This document shows positions 33,456 to 42,060 of a DNA stretch of 64,000 nucleotides, piece after piece. The translations under genes were made by a program, and so were the position numbers. Each line of letters opens with the position of its first letter. Position 1 is the stretch's first letter. Under the pieces are notes generated by a model. It had not been told where the DNA came from and searched no databases. It saw nothing but the letters and a program-made list of their open reading frames with translations. This DNA comes from Lentibacillus sp. CBA3610 (lineage in GTDB: Bacteria > Bacillota > Bacilli > Bacillales > Amphibacillaceae), in assembly GCF_013373365.1 (NCBI RefSeq), contig NZ_CP035925.1, positions 3,472,001 through 3,536,000 of the forward strand, given 5' to 3'.

Positions 33456-33848
33456 ATGAATGTGAATTTTAATAAGCGGGACCCGGTTTATGTACAGGTC
33501 ATTCGGTATTTTAAAGAACAGATCGCTACCGGAGTTTTTGAGCCGGGCCAGGAAATTCTGTCACGGCGGGAGTTGGCCGGCAGATTGAAAATAAACCCAA
33601 ATACCGCACAACGGGCTTATAAAGAAATGGAGGAAGCGGGTTTGATTTATACAGAGCGGAATTTACCGAGTAAGATTACGAAGGATGAACATGTCCTCAA
33701 ATCGGTGAGACAGGAATTAATCATGGAAGCGGTCGACGATTTTGTCCATTCAGTCCGTTCGATTGATGTCCCGGTTGATGAAGTTCTGGATCTGGTTAAA
33801 GAAAAATATGAAAGCACGAGTGATGGTGAGGAGGTTCAAAATGATTGA
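33456..33848 (+). CDS. GntR-family repressor (YtrA-like)
   Basis: A 130-residue regulator. Residues 5-75 are the winged helix (DPVYVQVIRYFKEQIATGVF, LSRRELAGRLKINPNTAQRAYKEM), followed by a short helical dimerisation tail of the YtrA subfamily. ATG 33456 is preferred (GGGAG 9 bases upstream) to 33423, which lies against the third operator. It overlaps or abuts the ABC ATPase gene and precedes permease genes, the usual arrangement for YtrA-type repressors that answer cell-envelope stress. It likely binds the three palindromes upstream. Confidence 0.9.
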   Translation: MNVNFNKRDPVYVQVIRYFKEQIATGVFEPGQEILSRRELAGRLKINPNTAQRAYKEMEEAGLIYTERNLPSKITKDEHVLKSVRQELIMEAVDDFVHSVRSIDVPVDEVLDLVKEKYESTSDGEEVQND

Positions 33849-34530
33849 AGTCAATGGTATAAAGAAAAAATTCGGGCGCAAAAAAGTGCTGAAAGGCGTA
33901 TCGTTCACGGCGGAAAAGGGTGAGATCACCTGTATTATCGGGATAAATGGTGTCGGCAAAACAACGATACTGAATGCGATTATGAACCTGACACCGCTTA
34001 ATGGCGGCGAGATACTTATTGGTGGTGAAAAAATCAACAAACATAGCTATGAAAAAATCACATTCATTCCGGATGCGATCATTATGCAGCCAAACATGAC
34101 GATTGCTGAGTCCATGCAGTTCATGGCTGACTTCTATGACAGCTGGAATCAGGAACGTGCAATCGAACTGCTCGATTTCTTCAAATTAAAGGAACATGAA
34201 AAAATCAATAGCTTGTCCAAAGGGAATCGAGCGAAAGTTAACTTATTGCTTGGGCTTGCACTTGACGTTGATTATTTACTGATGGACGAGCCGTTTTCCG
34301 GAATCGACATTTTCAGCCGGGAACAGATTGCCGAGGTTTTCACAAGCCATCTGGTAGAAGACCGCGGCGTGATTATTACGACACACGAAATCGGTGATAT
34401 TGAGCATTTGATTGATGAGGTTGTGCTTCTTGATGAAGGGGAAGTTTTAAAACAATTCAACAGTGAAGAAGTCAGGGAGACAGAAGGGAAGTCAGTTGTT
34501 GACGTGATGCGGGAGGTGTATCAGCCATGA
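33841..34530 (+). CDS. ABC transporter ATP-binding protein (YtrB-like)
   Basis: A 229-residue ATPase. Walker A is GINGVGKTT (about 34-42), the signature region SLSKGNRAKVNLLLGLALD (about 125-143) and Walker B YLLMDEPFSGID; the H-loop His is in ITTHEIGD. The signature has SKGN in place of LSGGQ, as in YtrB-type ATPases. The start overlaps the end of the GntR gene by 8 bases (GAGGAGG 6 bases before ATG). It works with the membrane proteins encoded after it. Confidence 0.9.
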   Translation: MIEVNGIKKKFGRKKVLKGVSFTAEKGEITCIIGINGVGKTTILNAIMNLTPLNGGEILIGGEKINKHSYEKITFIPDAIIMQPNMTIAESMQFMADFYDSWNQERAIELLDFFKLKEHEKINSLSKGNRAKVNLLLGLALDVDYLLMDEPFSGIDIFSREQIAEVFTSHLVEDRGVIITTHEIGDIEHLIDEVVLLDEGEVLKQFNSEEVRETEGKSVVDVMREVYQP

Positions 34531-35357
34531 ATCGTTTTGCTAAGCTCTTGAACTTTGAATTGAGCCGGTTTATGAAACTATATCTCGTGCTGGTGGCTAT
34601 GACGATTATTGTACAGATTGCAGGCGTGATTGTGAAAACGAATGAGTACATGGGCAGAGCCAATCAGACCATTCAGGAAGATGGGCTGTCGATCGCTCAA
34701 TTCGTTGAACAATATGGTGCCATGTCATTTCTGGATTTTACCCGGAGTCTTTGGTTTATGGGGCCGATTGCAATCTGTGCTGCAGCATTGATCTTCTACA
34801 TTTTCATGATCTGGTATCGTGACTGGTTCGGAAAAAACACATTCATCTATCGTCTGCTCATGCTGCCGACTGCACGCTTGAATGTTTATTTTGCCAAGGC
34901 AACTTCGATTGTGTTGATGGTGCTGGGACTTATATCGGTTCAACTCATTATTCTGCCGCTGGAAAATACCATCTTCAAGTCGATGCTGCCGGTTAATTTT
35001 AGAGTCGATATGACAATAGACCGTATTATTGATTGGAACTACCTATCAATGCTCATTCCGCAAACTTTTATTGAATTTGTCCTGTACTATGGTGCCGGAT
35101 TTATGGCGGTATTGATTCTGTTTACAGCCGTTTTATTCGAGCGCAGTTTCAAGTGGAAAGGAATATTGCTCGGGATTGGGTATATCGCGATTTCCGGTAT
35201 TGTTATGCTATCACCTGTTTTATCAATGGTTTTTCTGAATCATTACTATTTGTATCCGCTCGAATCACTCGGTTTGCAAATTGTCCTGGGGATTATCGTA
35301 ACAGCCATGTCCATCTGGTTGAGTAATTATTTGCTGAACAAAAAAGTAACGGTATAG
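34527..35357 (+). CDS. ABC transporter membrane subunit
   Basis: A 276-residue protein with six hydrophobic helices (about 18-38, 70-92, 110-135, 155-175, 195-215, 235-265). It overlaps the ATPase gene by 4 bases (ATGA), so it is the transmembrane partner. No strong motif; similar in layout to ABC-2 type permeases of YtrC/YtrD class. Substrate unknown. Confidence 0.8.
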   Translation: MNRFAKLLNFELSRFMKLYLVLVAMTIIVQIAGVIVKTNEYMGRANQTIQEDGLSIAQFVEQYGAMSFLDFTRSLWFMGPIAICAAALIFYIFMIWYRDWFGKNTFIYRLLMLPTARLNVYFAKATSIVLMVLGLISVQLIILPLENTIFKSMLPVNFRVDMTIDRIIDWNYLSMLIPQTFIEFVLYYGAGFMAVLILFTAVLFERSFKWKGILLGIGYIAISGIVMLSPVLSMVFLNHYYLYPLESLGLQIVLGIIVTAMSIWLSNYLLNKKVTV

Positions 35358-35370
35358 GAGGCGGTATAAA

Positions 35371-36567
35371 ATGAAGCGCTATTGGCGATTAATTGCGATT
35401 GTTTCGGTTGTTGTTCTGACCATTGGAACGTTTTATATACAATCAGCAATGGCGGCAAACAACCTGCCGGACATAACGATTGAAACAGTAAACGGTGATG
35501 AAGATGAATTGGATTCTGTTGTCATAAACGGCACTTATACGGTTGGAAATGGGATGGGTGAATTCGTGGAGCTGAATTCAGATGGTTCAACATACGACAG
35601 TGAACAATCTTTTATTGAAGGTCTTCAGACAAGACCTTTTAACGAAAGAACTAATCAACTGCAGGAAGACTATCGTGGCTTCATGCGCGGAAAAGGTCGT
35701 AATACCGCGTCTTATCTTGAAACAGAGGATACGCTCGCTTATACGGAGGTCATCAACCAGTCTGTGAGCGGTCCATCAAGTGATATGGAATTTGACATTT
35801 CCGTTTTGGATAAGGAGAGTGGCGAAACACTATCATTCACCGTGCCGGTACCAAATAGGGCGATGTATGCCCAGGTACTCGTTGAAGATGTGCAAATAAT
35901 GGATGGTGCGTTAAAGGTTTTCACACGAAATTATTCAAAAGACGGCGGGGGTGAAAAGCATCTCTACAGTTTCGACATCGCGAATCAGGAGATAAATGGT
36001 AACGAATCGCTCATGTCAACTGAAAGCCAGGATCAAAATACCAGTATCCATATAAGTATCGTATCAAATTCGGATATAACAGCTGCCAATCAGTTTATTA
36101 TATTTGAAAAAACGAAACGGCCGATTACTCGGGGACCTGAAAATAATCAGGGGATAGATTCGGAACAACCTGCTGATGAAGGTACACAGGAATTCATTGT
36201 TTATAATCTGGAAACAGGAGAGCAAAAAACGTTGGATCTCCCTGAAACATTATCCGGGAAGCGGGTTACTGATCGTGAACATTCGACCTTATACTTTGAA
36301 GGTGAGGGAAATATCATTCATTACAATGTTGAAACAGAACAGGTTACAGATGAAACTGAGCTTCCTGTGAATGGGACAGCAGAGTTTACACGTATCGCTA
36401 ATGGAAAAGTGTACATGTTAACGGGGCCGGAAAATCAGAACAATTTTCAGCGCCTGATGATACTTGATCTGCAGTCCGGCGATACGCTGTATGAAGGTGA
36501 AATTAAGCCGGAGGAACCTGTTGAAAATGGTGCTTTATTAGACTTTAACGGGCTGCATATTGAGTGA
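35371..36567 (+). CDS. membrane-anchored extracytoplasmic protein of the ABC operon
   Basis: A 398-residue protein with an N-terminal signal-anchor (residues 6-28) and a long hydrophilic, acidic outer part rich in beta-strand-like repeats (IVYNLETGEQKTLDLPETL, ILDLQSGDTLYEGEI), which suggests a beta-propeller-like fold. GGAGGCGG lies 8 bases before the ATG. It is the fourth gene of the operon; a sensing or accessory role for the transporter is inferred. Family not recognised. Confidence 0.75.
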   Translation: MKRYWRLIAIVSVVVLTIGTFYIQSAMAANNLPDITIETVNGDEDELDSVVINGTYTVGNGMGEFVELNSDGSTYDSEQSFIEGLQTRPFNERTNQLQEDYRGFMRGKGRNTASYLETEDTLAYTEVINQSVSGPSSDMEFDISVLDKESGETLSFTVPVPNRAMYAQVLVEDVQIMDGALKVFTRNYSKDGGGEKHLYSFDIANQEINGNESLMSTESQDQNTSIHISIVSNSDITAANQFIIFEKTKRPITRGPENNQGIDSEQPADEGTQEFIVYNLETGEQKTLDLPETLSGKRVTDREHSTLYFEGEGNIIHYNVETEQVTDETELPVNGTAEFTRIANGKVYMLTGPENQNNFQRLMILDLQSGDTLYEGEIKPEEPVENGALLDFNGLHIE

Positions 36568-36570
36568 AAC

Positions 36571-36660
36571 CGTCTTTTCAGAGGTCAGAAGCCGGAAGTC
36601 AGACTTGAGGAAATCGCCGAATTAGCCGATTTCAAGATTGAAGTCTTCATCTGAAATGTT
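36571..36660 (+). repeat. Dispersed repeat, copy 1
   Basis: About 90 bases with the order CGTCTTTTCAGAGGTCAG, GCCGGAAGTCAGACTTGA, GAAATCGCCGAATTAGCC, GATTTCAAGATTGAAG, CTGAAATG. It closely matches copies at 47316-47394 (minus) and 49747-49836 (plus). The core is an inverted repeat (AATCGSCGAATTNGCCGATTT). Confidence 0.85.
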
Positions 36661-36682
36661 ATATTTTCTGATCTTATGAATA

Positions 36683-36733
36683 AAACAGGACGCCTGCTTC
36701 CAATCAGAAGCAGGCGTCCTGTTTGGTTTTTAA
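36683..36733 (+). terminator. Terminator of the GntR/ABC operon
   Basis: ACAGGACGCCTGCTTC and GAAGCAGGCGTCCTGT are perfectly complementary around a 6-base loop and are followed by TTGGTTTTT. Confidence 0.88.
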
Positions 36734-36816
36734 GTTAGGAGATAAGGATGTACTGTTCTTGCACGTTTAAGGTTTTTCAATAAATCCATATTGCAGACTA
36801 TTATCTTAGGTGATTG

Positions 36817-36841
36817 AAAGCCGGTGGTCAGCCGGCTTTCG
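36817..36841 (+). repeat. Hairpin before a possible small peptide gene
   Basis: GAAAGCCGG and CCGGCTTTC enclose TGGTCAG. No T tract follows, so it is not a terminator. Confidence 0.5.
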
Positions 36842-36853
36842 AAGGGTGAATTC

Positions 36854-36919
36854 ATGGGTCATGCTCTCAACAAGGCCTTGTATCGATTACTATATACTAT
36901 GTTTGGCTTATCGAAGTGA
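36854..36919 (+). CDS. possible 21-residue amphipathic peptide
   Basis: ATG 36854, preceded by GAAGGGTG at a 5-base distance, encodes a peptide starting MGHALNKALYRLL and ending FGLSK before TGA 36917. Leu/Tyr/Phe and Lys/Arg alternate as in an amphipathic helix. It lies between the ABC-operon terminator and the first glycosyltransferase gene. Only the ribosome site and the peptide pattern support it. Confidence 0.25.
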   Translation: MGHALNKALYRLLYTMFGLSK

Positions 36920-37046
36920 ATCGGCATTTCTACTAAGAGAACTGCACAATCTTTATGGTATACATAGTTGTCATAGATCATATTCATGTAGATAGGGATT
37001 ACCAACTTAGATATTAGGAAGATAGCTTTTGATAGATTGGGGGTTG

Positions 37047-38327
37047 ATGTTGAAGGATATAACCGTCATTATGGTTGATTATGTCAGTCAGACTGTGCTC
37101 GATAAATCGTTATCCTCGCTAAATAGCATTAGCTCCAGACTGAAGTCAGTTATTATTTTGCGGGAAGGAGAAAGCTCTTTTAATCATTTGCCCGGCGTTG
37201 ATTGGTCTGATCGGATTCGATATGTGACAATCAGGGATCATGACCTTGGAAAAACGTTGCATGATACAATCGTGACAATCAACAGTACGTATGTGATATT
37301 TCTCGAAAGTCCTGATTATCTTTCAACTCACATAATACCCCAATCGCTTCAGCTCGACCGATCACAGACCCTGTTGGGGGATATTTCTTATAATCGGGAT
37401 ATTGTCATCCGGCAGCCTTTACTGGTAAGGACGTCACTTCTGGAAAAGCACCCTTTCTTATCATCCCGTCAGCTGCCATTCAAGGAGGCATTGTTTCCCG
37501 GCTGGCTGGCAACTGCCGAAACGTCCTGTAACATTTTTCGGAAGGGTTTGGTGCGGCAGGCCAGGAAAAACAGCTCCAGAAACACAATCGAAAAGCAGAA
37601 ATTTATCCAAAAATATCAGCTGGAAAAAACGAACACGGCGAATCCGACGCTTTCGATTATCATGTCAGCCTATAATATGGAAGGATATGCAGAAACAGCT
37701 GTGATGTCATGTCTCCTGCAGAATGAGCAGCCGGAGCAGGTATTAATCATGGATGACGGCTCAACGGACAATACCTATGAACGGCTCCAGCGGTATCATG
37801 ACGAATCAATTGTGAAACTGTTCAGCAAAAAGAATGGCGGGAAAGCAAGGGCTTTAAATGCAGTATTGCCACACGTAACGTCTGATTTCATATTGGAGCT
37901 CGATGCCGATGATTGGCTTGATCCTGATGCGGTTTCCGTTATTAAAAAGCATTTGGCTGATCTTTCGGCTGACGTCTCGGTATTGTACGGCAATTTACGA
38001 AAATGGAAGCAATTAAAGGATGATGTGCAGTATAAAGGCATGGCCAGAGGAACTAAGGTCACAGGGAGAAAAGACCTTTTGTCCTATCGTTTTCCGTTGG
38101 GGCCGCGGGTCTATCGTACTTCTTCTTTAAAAAAGGAAGGCGGCTTTCCGGTTATAGATTTTGCAGATGGCCGGCTTTATGAAGATGTCAGCGTCCTGAA
38201 CCGGTTATTAAAAAATGGACCATTTCAATATCGGGATTTCACTGTCTACAATGTGCGGGAACATAAGGAAAGCATCACCAAGCAAAACCTTGCCAGCTGG
38301 CATGACTTTTTAAAATCACTTGAATAA
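37047..38327 (+). CDS. family-2 glycosyltransferase with a degenerate N-terminal half
   Basis: A 426-residue cytoplasmic glycosyltransferase. The catalytic GT-A domain is residues 195-420: TLSIIMSAYNMEGYAETAV, ILIMDDGSTDNTYERLQ, and the DxD-containing LELDADDWLDPD. Residues 1-180 look like a second GT-A-like domain (DITVIMVDY, then VIFLESPDYL) without the DxD, perhaps for acceptor binding. Start codon is uncertain: ATG 37047 or TTG 37050, both just after GGGGG; TTG 37050 has better spacing (6 bases). It opens the sugar gene cluster, convergent with the aminotransferase. Confidence 0.88.
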   Translation: MLKDITVIMVDYVSQTVLDKSLSSLNSISSRLKSVIILREGESSFNHLPGVDWSDRIRYVTIRDHDLGKTLHDTIVTINSTYVIFLESPDYLSTHIIPQSLQLDRSQTLLGDISYNRDIVIRQPLLVRTSLLEKHPFLSSRQLPFKEALFPGWLATAETSCNIFRKGLVRQARKNSSRNTIEKQKFIQKYQLEKTNTANPTLSIIMSAYNMEGYAETAVMSCLLQNEQPEQVLIMDDGSTDNTYERLQRYHDESIVKLFSKKNGGKARALNAVLPHVTSDFILELDADDWLDPDAVSVIKKHLADLSADVSVLYGNLRKWKQLKDDVQYKGMARGTKVTGRKDLLSYRFPLGPRVYRTSSLKKEGGFPVIDFADGRLYEDVSVLNRLLKNGPFQYRDFTVYNVREHKESITKQNLASWHDFLKSLE

Positions 38328-38348
38328 GGGAGGAACAATGGCCATGTC

Positions 38349-39473
38349 CTAACCATTGTCCTCAAGAAAATCATTTATCGTTTTAATAATATAATCTTGT
38401 TTCTGGAACGATAGTGTCGGGTGGATTGGAAGGCCCAGGATTCGTTCGGCGGTTTTTTCAGCGATTGGGAAGTCGCCTTTTTTAAAACCCAGGTAATCGA
38501 AGGCCGGCTGCAAATGCAGCGGAACGGGATAATAAATCGCTGAATCAATCCCGTTATAGTCTAAAGCAGAAGCGAGCTCATCCCGTTTATCAAGTTCGAT
38601 GCAATATTGATGAAAGGTGTGCTCCCTATTTCGAGTAATTGACGGTGTTTTCAGGAGAGGATGCAGGTTCTCGGTATATCTGTTGGCGGCTTCCTTCCGC
38701 TTATGCAGGAAAATGTCCAAATAATATAATTTAACGAGCAAAAAAGCTGCCTGTATTTCATCAAGCCTGCTGTTCATGCCGATTGCCGCATGATGGTATT
38801 TTTCCAGGCTGCCATGATTGCGCAGCTGCATGATGTTTTCAAAAACCGCCTCCTGATTAGTTGTCACCAGTCCGGCATCCCCAAATGCACCAAGGTTTTT
38901 GGACGGGAAGAAGGAGAAGCAGCCAATATCACCAATCGCACCGACCCGCTTCCCATCGTATTCAGCACCAATAGCCTGACAGGCATCTTCTATCACAAAT
39001 AAATCATAGTCCTCAGCAATCCGCGTAATTTCCTTCATATTAGCAGCTTTGCCATACAAATGGACAACGATGATAGCCTTTGTGTTTGGGGTTATGGCTT
39101 CTTCAACATGGGCCGGGTCAATATTGTACGTATCTTCCTCGATATCAGCGAAAACCGGCCTGGCGCCGACTTGTGCAATCGCTTCTGCCGTGGCAAAGAA
39201 GGTGAACGGCGTTGTAATGACATCATCACCCGGGCCGATACCCAACGCCCTCAGTGATAGTTCCAGAGCATCTGTACCGTTTGCTGCGCCAATCCCATAG
39301 GAAGCTCCAACATATTGCGCTGCTAATTTTTCAAATTGCTTTCCTTTTTCCCCCAATATATAGTCACCGCTGTCTAATACTTCTGTCATCATCTCAAGTA
39401 CTGGGGTTCTGATCAATGTTAACTCCTCTTTTAAATCAACCATTGGTATTTGATTCCATTCGGGATGTGTCAA
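38349..39473 (-). CDS. DegT/DnrJ/EryC1-family sugar aminotransferase (WbpE-like)
   Basis: A 374-residue PLP enzyme that transfers an amino group to a keto-sugar nucleotide. IEDACQAIGAEYDGKRVGAIGD and the PLP lysine in CFSFFPSKNLGAFGDAG (about 183) are family signatures; GAANGTDALELSLRALGIGPGD is the cofactor phosphate site. The start ATG overlaps the stop of the upstream dehydrogenase gene (ATGA), so the two are coupled. With the dehydrogenase, Gfo/Idh enzyme and acetyltransferase of this locus it would form the 3-amino step in a 2,3-diamino-uronic acid pathway. Confidence 0.92.
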   Translation of the reverse strand: MTHPEWNQIPMVDLKEELTLIRTPVLEMMTEVLDSGDYILGEKGKQFEKLAAQYVGASYGIGAANGTDALELSLRALGIGPGDDVITTPFTFFATAEAIAQVGARPVFADIEEDTYNIDPAHVEEAITPNTKAIIVVHLYGKAANMKEITRIAEDYDLFVIEDACQAIGAEYDGKRVGAIGDIGCFSFFPSKNLGAFGDAGLVTTNQEAVFENIMQLRNHGSLEKYHHAAIGMNSRLDEIQAAFLLVKLYYLDIFLHKRKEAANRYTENLHPLLKTPSITRNREHTFHQYCIELDKRDELASALDYNGIDSAIYYPVPLHLQPAFDYLGFKKGDFPIAEKTAERILGLPIHPTLSFQKQDYIIKTINDFLEDNG

Positions 39474-40786
39474 AATGGCAAGCCTCCTTCGTTACCGATT
39501 CCTTCATAAGCAATGCCAAGGCGGTTGATGTCTTTTTGATTCAGTTTATTCCTTCCGTCTAAAATGAGCTGACAGTTGGTGAAATGGCTGAAGTCAATAG
39601 CGTTGTATGCATCGTGAAAAGCTTGGAGGATAACAACATCTATTTCGGAACAGTGCTGATCATTTAACGCTAGTGGCGCGGCGTCATACAGCCTGATTTC
39701 ACGGTCAGAAAATGACGGATCATTGACAAATGGATTTGCTCCCTTTTCCTGGAGCTGATCAATCAGCATTAATGCAGTTGATTTGGTTGGTTCCTTGACA
39801 TTTCCGCGATAGGATAACCCTAAGATGAGAATGTTTTTATCGCTTAACGACCCAATCCGTTCTTCAATTTTGGTGATGGCGTAATCAGCCATGTTGTCAT
39901 TGATTTTTCGCGATAATGGGGTAAGACCTTCACTTAATCCTTTGTTGATGAAAAAATACGGATAGATTGGAATGCAATGGCCGCCAACCCCAATTCCGGG
40001 CGAATGGATATTGGCGTAGGGCTGACTATTGCTGGCATTTATCACTTCAGTCATCTGGACACCTTTATCCTCGGCAAACCTGGCCAGTTCGTTGGCAAGC
40101 GCAATGTTGACGTCGCGATAAACACACTCGGCAACTTTTGCAAATTCAGCTGTTTCCGGGGAACTCACTTCGATCATTTCGCAGCCGAGTGCAGTTTTAT
40201 AAAAGTCTGCAGCGCGTTCAAGACTTTTTTCATTGATGCCGCCAACAATTTTCGGATAATGCTCCAAATCGTGGATAATTTGATTGGAGTAAACCCGTTC
40301 AGGACTATAGGCGAGATCGAAATCCCGACCCGGACGCAAACCTGAAATGTCCTTTATCATTTTACCGAATCGATTTTCGGTGTCCCCTGGCGGCAGTGTT
40401 GTTTCAAAAATAACCAGCGCATCTTTTTGAATGCCATTGGCGACATCCTCAACAGCACGGTCAATCATTCGATAATCAATCTGGTTCTGTTCATCAGTTA
40501 ATACAGGTACAATCACAACGATTGTATCTGCTTGACTGACGGCCTCAGCGGTGGCTGTTGTAGCTGACAATGCATTGTTTTGATGGGCAGCCCATACCAA
40601 CTCATCCAATCCCGGTTCGTTTTGAATATGGGATATGCCCTGGTTTACCGATGCTGTGACATCGGGATTGATATCAGCACCAAAAACATTGTAACGATGA
40701 TTGGCAAAAACAGCAGCTAGCGTAAGCCCTATTTTACCGAGGCCAACGACTGCTACTGTCGGTAATGATTCGCTATGATCTGTCAT
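39470..40786 (-). CDS. UDP-N-acetylglucosamine-type nucleotide-sugar dehydrogenase (WbpA-like)
   Basis: A 438-residue enzyme that oxidises the C6 of a UDP-sugar to a carboxylate with NAD+. The Rossmann motif is VVGLGKIGLTLA near the N-terminus, and the catalytic Cys is in GVGGHCIPIYPYF. The PETAEFAKVAECVYRDVNIALANELARFAED helix and the C-terminal LGLSYRGNVKEPTKS are typical of the UDP-GlcNAc/ManNAc dehydrogenase branch. The frame is open to 40957, but ATG 40786 gives the usual N-terminus; an ATG at 40816 is possible. No good ribosome site is visible for either. A sporulation-type -10 lies at 40832-40840. Confidence 0.9.
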   Translation of the reverse strand: MTDHSESLPTVAVVGLGKIGLTLAAVFANHRYNVFGADINPDVTASVNQGISHIQNEPGLDELVWAAHQNNALSATTATAEAVSQADTIVVIVPVLTDEQNQIDYRMIDRAVEDVANGIQKDALVIFETTLPPGDTENRFGKMIKDISGLRPGRDFDLAYSPERVYSNQIIHDLEHYPKIVGGINEKSLERAADFYKTALGCEMIEVSSPETAEFAKVAECVYRDVNIALANELARFAEDKGVQMTEVINASNSQPYANIHSPGIGVGGHCIPIYPYFFINKGLSEGLTPLSRKINDNMADYAITKIEERIGSLSDKNILILGLSYRGNVKEPTKSTALMLIDQLQEKGANPFVNDPSFSDREIRLYDAAPLALNDQHCSEIDVVILQAFHDAYNAIDFSHFTNCQLILDGRNKLNQKDINRLGIAYEGIGNEGGLPF

Positions 40787-40831
40787 GATGATGTCAAACC
40801 CCATTTCTGTCGTCATAAGATGTTTACTGTA

Positions 40832-40840
40832 TAGCTTATG
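40832..40840 (-). promoter_or_regulatory. Sigma-K-like -10 element before the dehydrogenase gene
   Basis: On the minus strand CATAAGCTA fits CATAnnnTA exactly. A matching AC-type -35 is not obvious, so the call rests on the -10 and context. Confidence 0.4.
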
Positions 40841-41223
40841 GAAATGTAAGTGAAAACGATTGGACTGATCACTAACGTTCGGAATTGAATGAGGAATTAA
40901 TAGAAAGGATTTATATACATTAGTTGATATGGCCGACCAAATGTTTGTTATTTGCAATGCTATTTAATGTGATAATTATAATGTTCACCCATAAATATTA
41001 AATAAAATTTCTGAGTTTTTAGAAGGCACGAATTCATTATGTGTTAAAATAAATGAAATACATTTGTATATAACAATACGATACCAGCTAATATCAGAAA
41101 TGACTGTTCGGAATCGGGCGCCTAACAGGAATAAGACTAAAGACCCATGAAGAGGTCGGCGAATTATTCGTGATATACAATTAATGCAAAGTATTCTAAT
41201 TATTTAAAGGGGGAGTGTGCAAG
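40841..41223. other. Intergenic region in the sugar cluster
   Basis: About 380 AT-rich bases between the dehydrogenase promoter (minus) and a small membrane gene (plus). No gene, repeat or clear promoter boxes recognised apart from those listed. Confidence 0.45.
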
Positions 41224-41427
41224 GTGAATAAATATCAAGAACGTTCTGTTTATATTTCTATTGTAGCGCTTGTTTTCTTCTTGGTATTATCTTTAATTAC
41301 ACACAAATGGGGATTCTTTTTATGGAGTTTAATGCCTGTGTTTATGGTTTTGTCGACTGCATTTTTTCCACAAAGAGTCATAAGCAAAATGATAGAAAAT
41401 AAAACAATCTATTCAATCATCAGGTGA
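41224..41427 (+). CDS. small two-helix membrane protein
   Basis: A 67-residue protein with two hydrophobic helices (about 10-28 and 32-50) and a basic tail. GTG 41224 is chosen because GGGGGAG lies 8 bases before it; an upstream GTG at 41215 touches the ribosome site. No family recognised. It sits inside the sugar cluster, but a link is not shown. Confidence 0.55.
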   Translation: MNKYQERSVYISIVALVFFLVLSLITHKWGFFLWSLMPVFMVLSTAFFPQRVISKMIENKTIYSIIR

Positions 41428-41496
41428 AAATCCTGAAGCTCTTCCATACACAAGAGCCAGATTGTTGAGGAAAGCTTCAAGTATAATAGATAGTGT

Positions 41497-41533
41497 TAAA
41501 AAGCACAGATATTGATTACTTCTGTGCTTTTTT
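41497..41533 (+). terminator. Terminator of the small membrane gene
   Basis: AAAAGCACAGA and TCTGTGCTTTT with an 11-base loop, ending in T6. Confidence 0.8.
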
Positions 41534-41622
41534 GCTATCTATTTATCGACTGCAAGGTTAAAAAGCAACAAAGCTTACGGGAAGCCCTTTAATAATATAG
41601 ATATAACGTATTATTGCTCTTC

Positions 41623-41943
41623 TTATTGATCAATAATGTCAGGTTGTGTTCTTTGCACTTCAGGCTTGGATGCATCGATCATCAGTAAAATTGCTGTAAC
41701 CGTGTGCATGGCCCACCCGACAAACGGAATCCAGGCAACACAGGATGTGACAATGCCGAGGATACTTCCAACTGTATTTCCTCCTTCTTTCTTAGTGAGA
41801 ACAAGTGTCACAATATGGAGTGCAAGTGTTACGAGAAGCGGGATATACAGAAAACCGATGACAATGGATCCCCCCAAAACTGGAATGGCCAATAGCGCTT
41901 CTGCTCCCCCGCTAATCCATTTTAAGATACGTGGCGTAGACAT
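41623..41943 (-). CDS. small membrane protein, function unknown
   Basis: A 106-residue protein with three hydrophobic helices (about 14-38, 39-50 merging, 55-75, 77-90) and a polar C-terminus (DASKPEVQRTQPDIIDQ). GAAGGTATCT precedes ATG 41943. It resembles small proteins of the DUF4870/YtzE sort only in layout; no firm family. Confidence 0.6.
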   Translation of the reverse strand: MSTPRILKWISGGAEALLAIPVLGGSIVIGFLYIPLLVTLALHIVTLVLTKKEGGNTVGSILGIVTSCVAWIPFVGWAMHTVTAILLMIDASKPEVQRTQPDIIDQ

Positions 41944-42060
41944 AGATACCTTCCTTCTTTCTATAAAATTATAAATTAATCCACTTTTAAAATTATACCA
42001 TTATATTTAGCTTCCTCCAATTTTTTTAACAGAGTTATCTAGTAACGTATGAAAATCGTT

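Noticed and set aside
41224-41943. Flippase or polymerase for the glycan cluster
   Set aside because: The only membrane proteins inside the cluster have 67 and 106 residues, too small for Wzx, Wzy or an exporter.
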